Of a stretch of DNA of 64,000 bases, positions 57,451 through 64,000 are shown in pieces. A program made the position numbers and the translations under genes. How positions within the stretch are numbered: position 1 is the first letter of the stretch; each line of letters opens with the position of its first letter. The DNA is taken from positions 186,001 to 250,000 of the forward strand of contig JACRBN010000025.1 in assembly GCA_016213105.1 (NCBI GenBank). The letters run 5' to 3'. This DNA comes from Chloroflexota bacterium. GTDB taxonomy: Bacteria; Chloroflexota; Anaerolineae; Anaerolineales; Villigracilaceae. The notes below the pieces were generated by a model. It had not been told where the DNA came from. It saw nothing but the letters and a program-made list of their open reading frames with translations, and did not search any database.

Positions 57451-58526
57451 GGCTTCGATTTCCGCTCAGCCGGAAATAACGCTTCCAGCCCACGCCAGAG
57501 GTCGTCGCGCCAGGCGGTGTAGTTGTGGCCACCGCTGAACTCGCGGTAGGTCACGTCGTAGCCGTGTTTGCGCAGGAGCGGCTGCAGGCGGCGGTTGTCT
57601 TTGAGGAGCGAGTCGAAGCGGCCCACGTCCATCCAGATCTTGAGGCGCTGGCTGCCCTGCCCCGCGCGGATCAGGTCCACGGCGGCGAAGTCGCGGCCTT
57701 CGTATTCGAAGATGGCGGCCTGGCTGAGCACCCTGCCGAATATTTCAGGCATGCGCAAGCCGGTGTACATGGAGATCAGCCCGCCAAAGGAGGCGCCCAG
57801 CACGCCGTACGCACCCAGGTTGCGTTTGAGGTCCAGCAGGTTGAGATGCTCCCTGGCCATCGGCAGGATGACCTGATCGAGCCAGGTGATGACGGCGTCG
57901 GAGCAGGCGTATTCCACGCTGCGGTGACTCTTTCCGTTTTGCAGGAAGGCCATCGCAATCGGGCGGATGCGCTTTTCGGCGATCAGGTTGTCGACCAGGG
58001 TGGCGAGGCTGGCGCGGCGCAGATAGTCCGTACCATCGTAGACGACCAGCAGCGGCACGGGCCGCTTGACGGGCGGATGATAGAAATGCACCTCGCGCAG
58101 GCCGTTATCGACCAGGAAGAGCGTTTCCGCGATGTGGCGGGTGAGCGCGCCATGCTTCACCTCGATGCGCGTCTGGGCCAGCGGGGTCGGCTCCCCATTG
58201 GACATGTAGAAATAATGATTGTAGTTCCCAAATCCGTTGCTGACACGGCGCGGATTGAACGGGTCCATGTAGCGCTGTTTGGTCTGCGGGTCGAAGAAGA
58301 TGTATTCGACGTACGCGTCGCCGGGCAGGGTCAGGGAGGTGGACCAGAGCGGTTTATCGGAACCAGGCACGGGGGCGAGCGCTTGGGGCTGGTCGTCCCA
58401 ATCGTGCAGGTCGTCGATCAGGTGCGGGGCCGAGTCGCCCATCCAGTAAAAGGTGGCGCGCTTCCCGTCGATGAGCGGGTTGCCTTCGGTTTGCAGTCGG
58501 GTGAGGATATTTTTTTTCATCATCAT
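57447..58526 (-). CDS. esterase (enterochelin esterase-like alpha/beta hydrolase)
   Basis: A 359-residue protein: an N-terminal beta part with EYIFFDPQTKQRYMDPFNPR and a C-terminal alpha/beta hydrolase with PLLVVYDGTDYLRRASLATL, the nucleophile elbow GVLGASFGGLISMYTGLR (Ser at the GASFGG centre), and the final SGGHNYTAWRDDLWRGLEAL with the catalytic His. This is the IroD/Fes or putative esterase family (PF00756). The physiological ester is unknown. It overlaps both neighbours by 4 nt. Confidence 0.85.
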   Translation of the reverse strand: MMMKKNILTRLQTEGNPLIDGKRATFYWMGDSAPHLIDDLHDWDDQPQALAPVPGSDKPLWSTSLTLPGDAYVEYIFFDPQTKQRYMDPFNPRRVSNGFGNYNHYFYMSNGEPTPLAQTRIEVKHGALTRHIAETLFLVDNGLREVHFYHPPVKRPVPLLVVYDGTDYLRRASLATLVDNLIAEKRIRPIAMAFLQNGKSHRSVEYACSDAVITWLDQVILPMAREHLNLLDLKRNLGAYGVLGASFGGLISMYTGLRMPEIFGRVLSQAAIFEYEGRDFAAVDLIRAGQGSQRLKIWMDVGRFDSLLKDNRRLQPLLRKHGYDVTYREFSGGHNYTAWRDDLWRGLEALFPAERKSKP

Positions 58527-59422
58527 AAGAGAAAGAGGATGGCAACGCCTACCATGGCCAGCAGCGTGCCTGCAATGGCCTGCCAGCCAAGGCGTTCCTT
58601 GAAAAAGATGGCGCTGATGGGCAGCATGAAGATCGGCGCAAGCGAGGTCAGGGTGCTGGCCACGCCGACCTCCGCGTTTTGGACGGCATACAGCGAAGCG
58701 GACACGCCCAGCACGGGGCCGATAAAGCCTGCCAGCATCAACATGCGAAATGCGGCGGGATTCGCGCGCAAGGTCGAGACGGTTTGCCCAACCTGCTTTT
58801 GAAACAGAGCGATGACCAACAGGGCCAGCAGGGCCGCGGACATGCGGATGGCGTTGCCTTGAAAGGGCGAGAATGTGCCGTACATGCCCTGCTTGGAAAA
58901 CACAAATCCAGTGGCCTGGAAGACCGCCGAGATCACGCCGTACAGGATGCCAATCCAGACGTGACGGGGCATTTTCTCCCCGCTGCCATTCCGCTCGAAG
59001 ACCACCCAGACAATGCCCGCCAGCGTGACGAGGATGCCGACAATCTGCCCCAGGCGCAGGGACTCATCCAGGAATATCCACGCTTCCAGCGCGCCGACGA
59101 TGGGATACAGGCTGAGCAGCAGGTTGCCCAGGCGCGGCCCAATGCTCAGGTACGATTTGAACAGGAACAGGTCGCCGAGCGCCAGCCCGATGACGCCCGA
59201 AAGCGAGAGCCAGAGCCAACGCTGTGGGTCGGCGCTGACGGGCAGCGGCTGGCCAAAGAGAATGAGATTCAGGATGATCAGGTACAGCAAGGCAAAGACC
59301 ACCCGTGTGCGGTTCGAGACGGTCGCGCCCACCTGTTGTCCCGCACGGGTGATGAATACAGAGTTAAGTGCGTAAAAGAGCGAGGTTGCAATCCCCGCGA
59401 TCTCGCCGAGGTAGTTGGTCAT
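58523..59422 (-). CDS. EamA-family (DMT) transporter
   Basis: A 299-residue protein with ten predicted membrane segments in two EamA halves, from IAGIATSLFYALNSVFITRA to MLPISAIFFKERLGWQAIAG, TLLAMVGVAILFLL. The repeated E-R/GW pattern at the end of each half is typical. Substrates of this family range from amino acids to metabolites and cannot be predicted. First gene of the operon with esterase and NUDIX (4-nt overlaps). Confidence 0.88.
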   Translation of the reverse strand: MTNYLGEIAGIATSLFYALNSVFITRAGQQVGATVSNRTRVVFALLYLIILNLILFGQPLPVSADPQRWLWLSLSGVIGLALGDLFLFKSYLSIGPRLGNLLLSLYPIVGALEAWIFLDESLRLGQIVGILVTLAGIVWVVFERNGSGEKMPRHVWIGILYGVISAVFQATGFVFSKQGMYGTFSPFQGNAIRMSAALLALLVIALFQKQVGQTVSTLRANPAAFRMLMLAGFIGPVLGVSASLYAVQNAEVGVASTLTSLAPIFMLPISAIFFKERLGWQAIAGTLLAMVGVAILFLL

Positions 59423-59435
59423 ACATTCCTTTGAT

Positions 59436-59483
59436 GCGACAGTCCCTTTGCCCTTACAGGGCGCTTCGCGAAGTGACTGTCGC
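59436..59483. repeat. inverted repeat upstream of the transporter gene
   Basis: GCGACAGTC (59436-59444) and GACTGTCGC (59475-59483) enclose a second pair, CCCTT/CAGGG. It may be the end structure of the downstream-ended PEBP transcript. The arm sequence is shared with the terminator at 48331. Confidence 0.5.
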
Positions 59484-59488
59484 CTGTA

Positions 59489-60043
59489 TCATTCTCCGTA
59501 CGTACCCATCAATTCGCCTTGCGCCAAGATATGGCCGTCCATGGCCTTGAGCAGGTCGGCTTTTTTTGCGCCCGCAGAGAGGGTCAACGTTGTGTCCAGC
59601 GCGTACAGCTTGAAGAAATAACGGTGCGTCCCCGAAGGCGGACACGGCCCCATATATCTCGCGCTGCCCGAGGAGTTATTCCCCTGCAATGCGCCCGCTG
59701 GAAGGGAAACGCCCGCACTCTCGGGCAGACCTATCGTCGCGGCGGGAATGTTGAAAACCACCCAATGCACCCAGGTACCCATCGGCGCATCCGGGTCGTC
59801 CACGATCAGCGCGTAGGATTTTGTGTTCGCGGGCGCCTCCGTCCAGGCCAGGTCGGGTGAGAGGTCGCGGCCATCGCAGGTGTATTTGGCGGGGATCGAT
59901 TGTCCAGGCGCAAAGGCGTTGCTGGAGAGGGTCAGGGTCATCGAAACCTCCTGTGTGGAAGGGGTCAGGGTTATCTCAACCTCCTGGGTGGAAGGGGCGG
60001 AGCAGGCAGTCAACACGAGCAGAATTAGGATGAAGTATCTCAC
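59489..60043 (-). CDS. YbhB/YbcL-type PEBP lipoprotein
   Basis: A 184-residue protein of the bacterial Raf-kinase-inhibitor-like/PEBP family: GQSIPAKYTCDGRDLSPDLA, LIVDDPDAPMGTWVHWVVFN and GPCPPSGTHRYFFKLYALDT contain the ligand-binding residues. LVLTACSAP gives a lipobox (Cys14), so the protein is exported. PSTQEVEITLT and PSTQEVSMTLT are an imperfect tandem repeat of 11 residues just after the lipobox, i.e. a recently duplicated spacer. It overlaps the following upstream gene by 4 nt. Confidence 0.87.
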   Translation of the reverse strand: MRYFILILLVLTACSAPSTQEVEITLTPSTQEVSMTLTLSSNAFAPGQSIPAKYTCDGRDLSPDLAWTEAPANTKSYALIVDDPDAPMGTWVHWVVFNIPAATIGLPESAGVSLPAGALQGNNSSGSARYMGPCPPSGTHRYFFKLYALDTTLTLSAGAKKADLLKAMDGHILAQGELMGTYGE

Positions 60044-61092
60044 AGGTCCTCACGTTTCACTTTCGGGAATTGCAGGACGAAATCCGCGCCGTAGACCTGG
60101 CTGGGAGTCTGGAAGCCTGCCTTCCAATCGGAGGCCAACATGCGCCGCATGATCTCGACTGTGGTCTGGGCGGTGAACGAGTAGCCTTCACTCGTCTGGA
60201 GGCGGCTCCGCACGGTGCGCCCCGTGGTGTCGCTCACTTCCCCGACGATGAGAGCCAGTCCGCGCTTACGGTTTTCCTCGGCGGGACCGGGCGGCGCGAT
60301 GTTCAACAGGGATTTGAGCAGATTCTTTACAGGCCGCGAATACATCAGCGGGCCGAACCAGCGCAGGAGATACAGTCCGTTCACCATCGCGCGCGGGAAG
60401 GCCATGTAGGTCTCGACGTTGGGGATGCCCGTGCTGTAATAGGCCGTGGACACGTCGCCCCAGCCAATGGACACCGTCTGCACGGGACCGCGCCCGAAAT
60501 CCGCGGGGCGCATCTTCCAGGCAGGCGGCACGCTGACGATCTTCCCCTGGCGGCGGATGCGTCCTCCGCGCTGCATGTTCTCGATGCCCGATTTGGCCGT
60601 GCCGCGCGAGACGCCCGCTCCCACCGTGCGGATGAAGAGTCGCAGGTGCGTGGCCGAGGGCAGGCGCGTCTGGAGATGCGCCGCCAGGCAATCGGTGGGC
60701 ACCACGTCGAAGCCCGCGCCGGGCAGCAGCATGATGCCTGCAGATTTGGCCTGTTCATCCAGGGCGGCCAGCGCCTCGAAGCCCTCGATCTCGCCGCTGA
60801 TGTCCACGTAGTGGCGTTTCGTGCGCAGGCAAGCCTCGGCCATCTGGCGGAAGGTCAGCACGAACGGCCCCGCGCAATGCAGGACGGCGTCCACTTCGCC
60901 GAGGGCCGAGTCCAGCGCAGCGGAGTTGGAGAGGTCGAAGGCGCGGTAGTCCAGGCCGTATTGCGCCGCCTGGGCTTTCAGGCGCGACTCATCGCGGCCC
61001 GCCAGCAGCGGCTGCATGCCGTTCTGTACCGCCAACTCCACGATGAGCTGGCCCGTGTATCCGTAGGAACCGTAGATGAGGAAGTTTTTCAT
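60040..61092 (-). CDS. saccharopine dehydrogenase-like NAD(P)-dependent protein
   Basis: A 350-residue protein: Rossmann start FLIYGSYGYTGQLIVELAVQ (GxYGxxG), then LAGRDESRLKAQA, VLHCAGPFVLTF and HYVDISGEIEGFEAL. This is the saccharopine-dehydrogenase-like (trans-acting enoyl reductase-like) family. PGAGFDVVPTDCLAAHLQTR fits a conserved family block. The substrate is unknown. It is transcribed with PEBP. Confidence 0.85.
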   Translation of the reverse strand: MKNFLIYGSYGYTGQLIVELAVQNGMQPLLAGRDESRLKAQAAQYGLDYRAFDLSNSAALDSALGEVDAVLHCAGPFVLTFRQMAEACLRTKRHYVDISGEIEGFEALAALDEQAKSAGIMLLPGAGFDVVPTDCLAAHLQTRLPSATHLRLFIRTVGAGVSRGTAKSGIENMQRGGRIRRQGKIVSVPPAWKMRPADFGRGPVQTVSIGWGDVSTAYYSTGIPNVETYMAFPRAMVNGLYLLRWFGPLMYSRPVKNLLKSLLNIAPPGPAEENRKRGLALIVGEVSDTTGRTVRSRLQTSEGYSFTAQTTVEIMRRMLASDWKAGFQTPSQVYGADFVLQFPKVKREDL

Positions 61093-61192
61093 ATTTTTTC
61101 TGTGGCGCGGGATGGTATCCCGCGATAGGCGAAGCGCCCTTCGACTGCGCCTTGCGAAGAGCGCGCGGCTCCGCTCTGGGCGGAGGGATTTA

Positions 61193-61639
61193 TTATAACT
61201 TTTTCACGAAATGCACGAGACGTTCCATTTCCTCGTAGCCCAGCCTGAGGTGCATCTGGATGCTGGCCTCGTTCTCCAGCCAGGTATCCGAGCCGATTTC
61301 CTGGAAGCCTTTTTCGCGCGCCCAATCCTCGGCGGCCTGCATCAGCCGCAGCGAAAGGCCCCGCCCGCGCAGATCCTCGTCCACGAAGACGGCTTCCGCG
61401 TAGGCCACGGGACTGTGCTCACAGCCTTCGGCATGGTTGCGGATGCCCACTTCCATGAAGCCGACCCGCCTCCCGTCGGGGAACGAAGCCATGTACACGG
61501 CCTGATTCGGGTCAGCCAGGATCCCGTCCAGTTGCGATTCGAAGCCGTCGGCGGTGGCGTAGGTCCACAACAGCAGGCGCATGCGCAGCCAGTCGGGTTT
61601 GTCCTCGGCGGTGGCGCGGCGGATGATGATCTCGTCCAT
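61193..61639 (-). CDS. GNAT acetyltransferase, AAC(6')-like
   Basis: A 148-residue GNAT enzyme: IIIRRATAEDKPDWLRMRLL, VGFMEVGIRNHAEGC, YAEAVFVDEDLRGRGLSLRL with the acetyl-CoA loop, and EIGSDTWLENEASIQMHLRL then GYEEMERLVHFVKKL. The arrangement EVxIRxxAEGC plus SDxxxENxxSxxxHxxxGxEExxRxVxF is characteristic of aminoglycoside 6'-N-acetyltransferase type I. Whether it acts on aminoglycosides is not known; chromosomal homologues often have other substrates. It is not near a mobile element. Confidence 0.78.
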   Translation of the reverse strand: MDEIIIRRATAEDKPDWLRMRLLLWTYATADGFESQLDGILADPNQAVYMASFPDGRRVGFMEVGIRNHAEGCEHSPVAYAEAVFVDEDLRGRGLSLRLMQAAEDWAREKGFQEIGSDTWLENEASIQMHLRLGYEEMERLVHFVKKL

Positions 61640-61656
61640 GAAGTCTCCAAAAAATA

Positions 61657-61693
61657 AAAGACCCTAAAGGTCGGTCAGACCTTTAGGGTCTTT
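61657..61693. terminator. bidirectional terminator between ferritin and the GNAT gene
   Basis: AAAGACCCTAAAGGTC and GACCTTTAGGGTCTTT are perfect arms with a 5-nt loop and A/T flanks. It lies downstream of the ferritin stop (61703) on the minus strand. Confidence 0.9.
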
Positions 61694-61702
61694 ATCGTAT
61701 CG

Positions 61703-62197
61703 TTAGCTGTTACCGCGTTTCCCCAAACGGTGATCCAGTTGCAGGACGGCGGTCTCGTGGGCTTCGATCATCTTCAGGCTGGCGACGATCTCGGCGGCAT
61801 TCTTCTCCTCCTCGACCTGCTCGGTGATGAACCATTGCAGCATGATCTGGGCGGGATAATCCTTCTCGGCCAGGGCCAGCTCGTAGAGCGCGTTGATCGA
61901 AGCGCTGACCTTGGCCTCGTGGGCGGCGACTTCCTCGACCACTTCCATGGTGGATTTCCACTCGCTCTTCGGAGCGTCGATGGCCTTGAGGGCCACCCGC
62001 CCGCCGCGCTCGATGATGAAGTCATAGAATTTCATGGCGTGCTCACGTTCCTCGGCTTCCTGCACCCGCATCCAGTGCGCAAAGCCGGGCAGGCTGCGAT
62101 CCTCGAGGTAGGCGGCCATCGAGAGGTAAAGGTAGGCGGAGAACAACTCCTTGTTGATCTGTTCGTTCATGGCGTCTTGCATGGCTTTTCCAATCAT
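61703..62197 (-). CDS. ferritin (non-haem, FtnA-like)
   Basis: A 164-residue ferritin: four-helix bundle with INKELFSAYLYLSMAAYLED, RVQEAEEREHAMKFYDFIIE (ferroxidase Glu and His), and LQWFITEQVEEEKNAAEIVA (E-Q-x3-E). These are the di-iron ligands of prokaryotic ferritin. It stores iron as ferric mineral in a 24-mer. AGGAGAC precedes the ATG. A terminator follows. Confidence 0.93.
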   Translation of the reverse strand: MIGKAMQDAMNEQINKELFSAYLYLSMAAYLEDRSLPGFAHWMRVQEAEEREHAMKFYDFIIERGGRVALKAIDAPKSEWKSTMEVVEEVAAHEAKVSASINALYELALAEKDYPAQIMLQWFITEQVEEEKNAAEIVASLKMIEAHETAVLQLDHRLGKRGNS

Positions 62198-62301
62198 ACG
62201 TGTCTCCTTGTTGAGTTACGGATATTATACAAAGGCTGCCTCAGATTACATCGAAAGGACCATTAAATTATACAGGTATTCCGCGCCCGGTGAACAGTCA
62301 C

Positions 62302-62811
62302 TTATGGACGGTTTATCCTCCACGAAGCGGAGCCGTCCCTTTGTTCCACAAGCTGCGCGCCCAGCTTTTCGAGCAGGCGGTTCGAAGCGGGATTTTTGAC
62401 CGTGGTGGCCGTGACCGCCCGACAGAATGGATGCGTGAAGGCCCAGTCCACCAGCCCGCGGACGGCCTCCGTCATATAGCCCTTGTTCTGGAACCTGTGC
62501 GCGATCCCGTACCCGATCTCGGTCGCGCCGCCCTCGTCGGGGAAGCCCTTGAAGCCGGCCAGTCCCGCGCCGGCGCGCTCCTCCTTCAGGACGATCAGCC
62601 AGTAGGTGTACCACTCGTGCGTGGACGGGGCCGCCAGCTTCATCTTCCTGAGCTTCATCCCCAGCGCGCGCAGCACGGCCATGTCCACCACCTCGCGCGC
62701 GAACGGAAAACCGAGGTCATTCTCGAAGGCGGGCAGGTTGTGCAGGCACAGGCCAAGCTGCCGCTCGGATAACGGGAGCAGACGCAGGCGGGGGGTTTCG
62801 ATCATGCTCAT
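62302..62811 (-). CDS. GNAT acetyltransferase (RimJ-like)
   Basis: A 169-residue protein: IETPRLRLLPLSERQLGLCL at the start, then GGATEIGYGIAHRFQNKGYM with the acetyl-CoA loop and KNPASNRLLEKLGAQLVEQR. This is the RimJ/RimL-like branch that acetylates protein N-termini or other amines. The substrate is unknown. It is 19 nt after the prs stop on the minus strand and may be read through from it. Confidence 0.85.
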   Translation of the reverse strand: MSMIETPRLRLLPLSERQLGLCLHNLPAFENDLGFPFAREVVDMAVLRALGMKLRKMKLAAPSTHEWYTYWLIVLKEERAGAGLAGFKGFPDEGGATEIGYGIAHRFQNKGYMTEAVRGLVDWAFTHPFCRAVTATTVKNPASNRLLEKLGAQLVEQRDGSASWRINRP

Positions 62812-62830
62812 TCAGGCGGCAGGGTGCGTT

Positions 62831-63805
62831 TCACTCACCGAACACGAACAAGTCGCTGATCGACTCGCGGTTGAAGTTGTGGCGGATGGCCTCGGCAAAG
62901 ACCGGCGCAACCGATAACACCTTGAGTTTGGGATGCGTCTTCTCGGGCGGGATGTAGACCGTATCGGTCGTGACGATCTCGCTGATCTGCGGCACAGCCG
63001 CCAGCCGTTCGAGTCCGTTGCGGCTGAACACGCCGTGCGTGCAGATGACCATGATGTCCTCGACGCCCTCGTTGACCAGCACGCGGCTCAACTCCTCGAT
63101 GGAGCCGCCCGTGGCGATCTCGTCATCGTAGACCAGGGCGCGCTTGTGTCCGCGCACCTGGTTGCCGATCAACCCGCTGATGACGACCTCGGTATCCGAG
63201 ATGCGCTCCTTGTTGCCCGCCGCAACGGGCAGGTCGAGGGTGCGCGCAAAGCGCGCCGCGGACTTGGCCTGTCCCATGTCGGGCGCGACGATGATCGCCC
63301 CGCTCAGGTCATGCTGGGAGAGGTATTCCTTGAAAACAGGCCGGCTGCTTAGCGGGTCGGTGGGAACGCCGAAGAAGCCATGCACCTGCGGCGAATGGAA
63401 CATCATGCTCATCACGTGCGTGGCGCCGGCGGTCTTCAACAGGTCGGCCACCAGGCGGGCGGTGATGGAGATGCGCGGCGCGTCCTTTTTGTCCGAACGG
63501 CCGAAGGAGAAGTACGGGATGATGGCGTGGATCTCGGAGGCCGCCGCCCCGCGCGCGATGTCGATCATCATCAACAATTCCATCAGGTGATCGTTGACCG
63601 GCTGCGACAGCGACTGGACGATGTACACGCGGCGATAGCGCACGCTGGCGCCGAGCTGGATGTACATGTTGTCATTGCTAAAGCGCGTGATCTTGGTTTC
63701 ATCGAGGGGGACGCCCAGCTTCGCGGCAATGCTCTCCGCGAGATGGGGGTTGGAACTTCCGCTAAAGAAACGGACCTCCCCGGCAGCAATGGTTTCGTTT
63801 ATCAT
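62831..63805 (-). CDS. prs: ribose-phosphate pyrophosphokinase
   Basis: A 324-residue enzyme making PRPP from ribose-5-phosphate and ATP. Visible motifs: the start FFSGSSNPHLAESIAAKLGV, the flexible-loop region IIPYFSFGRSDKKDAPRISI, and the PRPP-binding loop ALVYDDEIATGGSI. The loop differs from the common DDxxDTAGT form (ATGGS replaces DTAGT), and FSNDNMYIQ replaces the more usual FSDGE. It nonetheless keeps the D-D pair and the flanking glycine/serine, so an active but divergent class is likely. It is the first gene of a minus-strand pair with the GNAT gene. Confidence 0.88.
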   Translation of the reverse strand: MINETIAAGEVRFFSGSSNPHLAESIAAKLGVPLDETKITRFSNDNMYIQLGASVRYRRVYIVQSLSQPVNDHLMELLMMIDIARGAAASEIHAIIPYFSFGRSDKKDAPRISITARLVADLLKTAGATHVMSMMFHSPQVHGFFGVPTDPLSSRPVFKEYLSQHDLSGAIIVAPDMGQAKSAARFARTLDLPVAAGNKERISDTEVVISGLIGNQVRGHKRALVYDDEIATGGSIEELSRVLVNEGVEDIMVICTHGVFSRNGLERLAAVPQISEIVTTDTVYIPPEKTHPKLKVLSVAPVFAEAIRHNFNRESISDLFVFGE

Positions 63806-63871
63806 GGTGTCTCCACTATCTTGCTTGTTCGATTGAACTCTTGCGAATGAAGGTCAATGGATCGTTCAGCC

Positions 63872-64000
63872 TCACAGGGATTTGGCCGCGGCAGAAGTTT
63901 CAGCGGGCCGTGGAGGCCGAAACGCCCATTTGTATATCAAAAACCCCGCCTGCGCAAGGGTCAGTCCTGCCCGCCCGGCCTGCGCTCGAAGATGGATTTG
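63872..64000 (-). CDS. possible C-terminal end of a minus-strand gene (partial)
   Basis: On the minus strand an open frame of 42 codons enters from beyond the window and ends in a TGA at 63872-63874. It includes LRAQAGRAGLTLAQAGFLIY and KWAFRPPRPAETSAAAKSL. The sequence looks like the tail of a protein but has no motif. It lies upstream of prs on the same strand. Without the missing part the call is weak. Confidence 0.35.
   Translation of the reverse strand, partial: QIHLRAQAGRAGLTLAQAGFLIYKWAFRPPRPAETSAAAKSL

Noticed and set aside
1-64000. tRNA and rRNA genes
   Set aside because: I looked for the T-arm pattern and for conserved 16S, 23S and 5S segments and recognised none; only the SRP RNA was found.

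Overview
The window is a high-GC (about 60 percent or more) bacterial chromosome segment whose gene content points to the phylum Chloroflexota, most likely an Anaerolineae-type organism. The signs are secreted proteins with Thr/Pro-rich linkers behind lipoboxes, an S-layer (SLH) protein, DUF5666/DUF5667 proteins with Asn/Asp-rich tails, GAF-rich PP2C phosphatases, a VanW/LCP surface set, and TTG/GTG starts. This is inference from protein families; no 16S rRNA is present. Layout: 1-6100 holds a cut-off ABC ATPase, a beta-helix SLH protein, a SIMPL (DUF541) gene with a truncated tandem remnant, a membrane gene split by a frameshift in a 6-nt homopolymer, and a GMC oxidoreductase. 6374-8267 is a three-gene methyltransferase/acetyltransferase run. 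8330-15763 is the standout region: AT-rich genes, all on the plus strand, separated by related 115-165 bp repeats whose ends are GCCCAAC/GTTGGGC or GGCTAAC/GTTAGCC. They start behind a strong sigma70-like promoter (TTGCCA-17-TATAAT) and end at a strong terminator. I read this as an integron gene-cassette array without an integrase in the window (a CALIN). The cassettes encode a HEPN/zinc-ribbon protein, two small proteins sharing one membrane anchor, a winged-helix-like membrane protein, a sterol-type glycosyltransferase, a lipoprotein and unknowns. 15894-24000 is core-like: DinB, thiolase, a DUF3048 lipoprotein with an inserted SdrD-type domain, a HIT protein, xseA-xseB-DUF212 and murJ. 24043-28295 holds a phospholipase D-like lipoprotein, a DUF5666 lipoprotein with a 15-bp tandem repeat tail, and an ECF sigma/anti-sigma pair whose anti-sigma also ends in an Asn/Asp-rich tail. 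28687-38026 holds a HerA-like ATPase, an FG-GAP-like lipoprotein, an isoprenylcysteine-methyltransferase-like gene, VanW, a Trm112-like protein, a HEAT protein and LytR-CpsA-Psr. 38088-40461 holds paired paralogous membrane proteins, the SRP RNA gene with its own promoter, and an acyltransferase. 40681-44780 is a STAS / RsbW-like / GAF-PP2C partner-switching set. 45000-48325 holds a secreted helical protein, RidA and a two-component system. 48386-54808 is an exopolysaccharide cluster (GT2, priming glycosyltransferase, two epimerases, FemAB-like). 55559-64000 is mostly minus strand: GH8, a DMT transporter-esterase-NUDIX operon, PEBP, a saccharopine-dehydrogenase-like protein, an AAC(6')-like GNAT, ferritin, a second GNAT, PRPP synthetase and a cut-off ORF. 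Dispersed repeats recur between genes: a 98/99-bp MITE-like element (2 copies), a terminal-inverted-repeat element carrying a TATAAT (2 copies), CACAGAG-type palindromes and GGCGGATTGCAAATCCGCC-type palindromes. A perfect 32-bp palindrome lies at 16511-16542. No tRNA, rRNA or CRISPR array was recognised.
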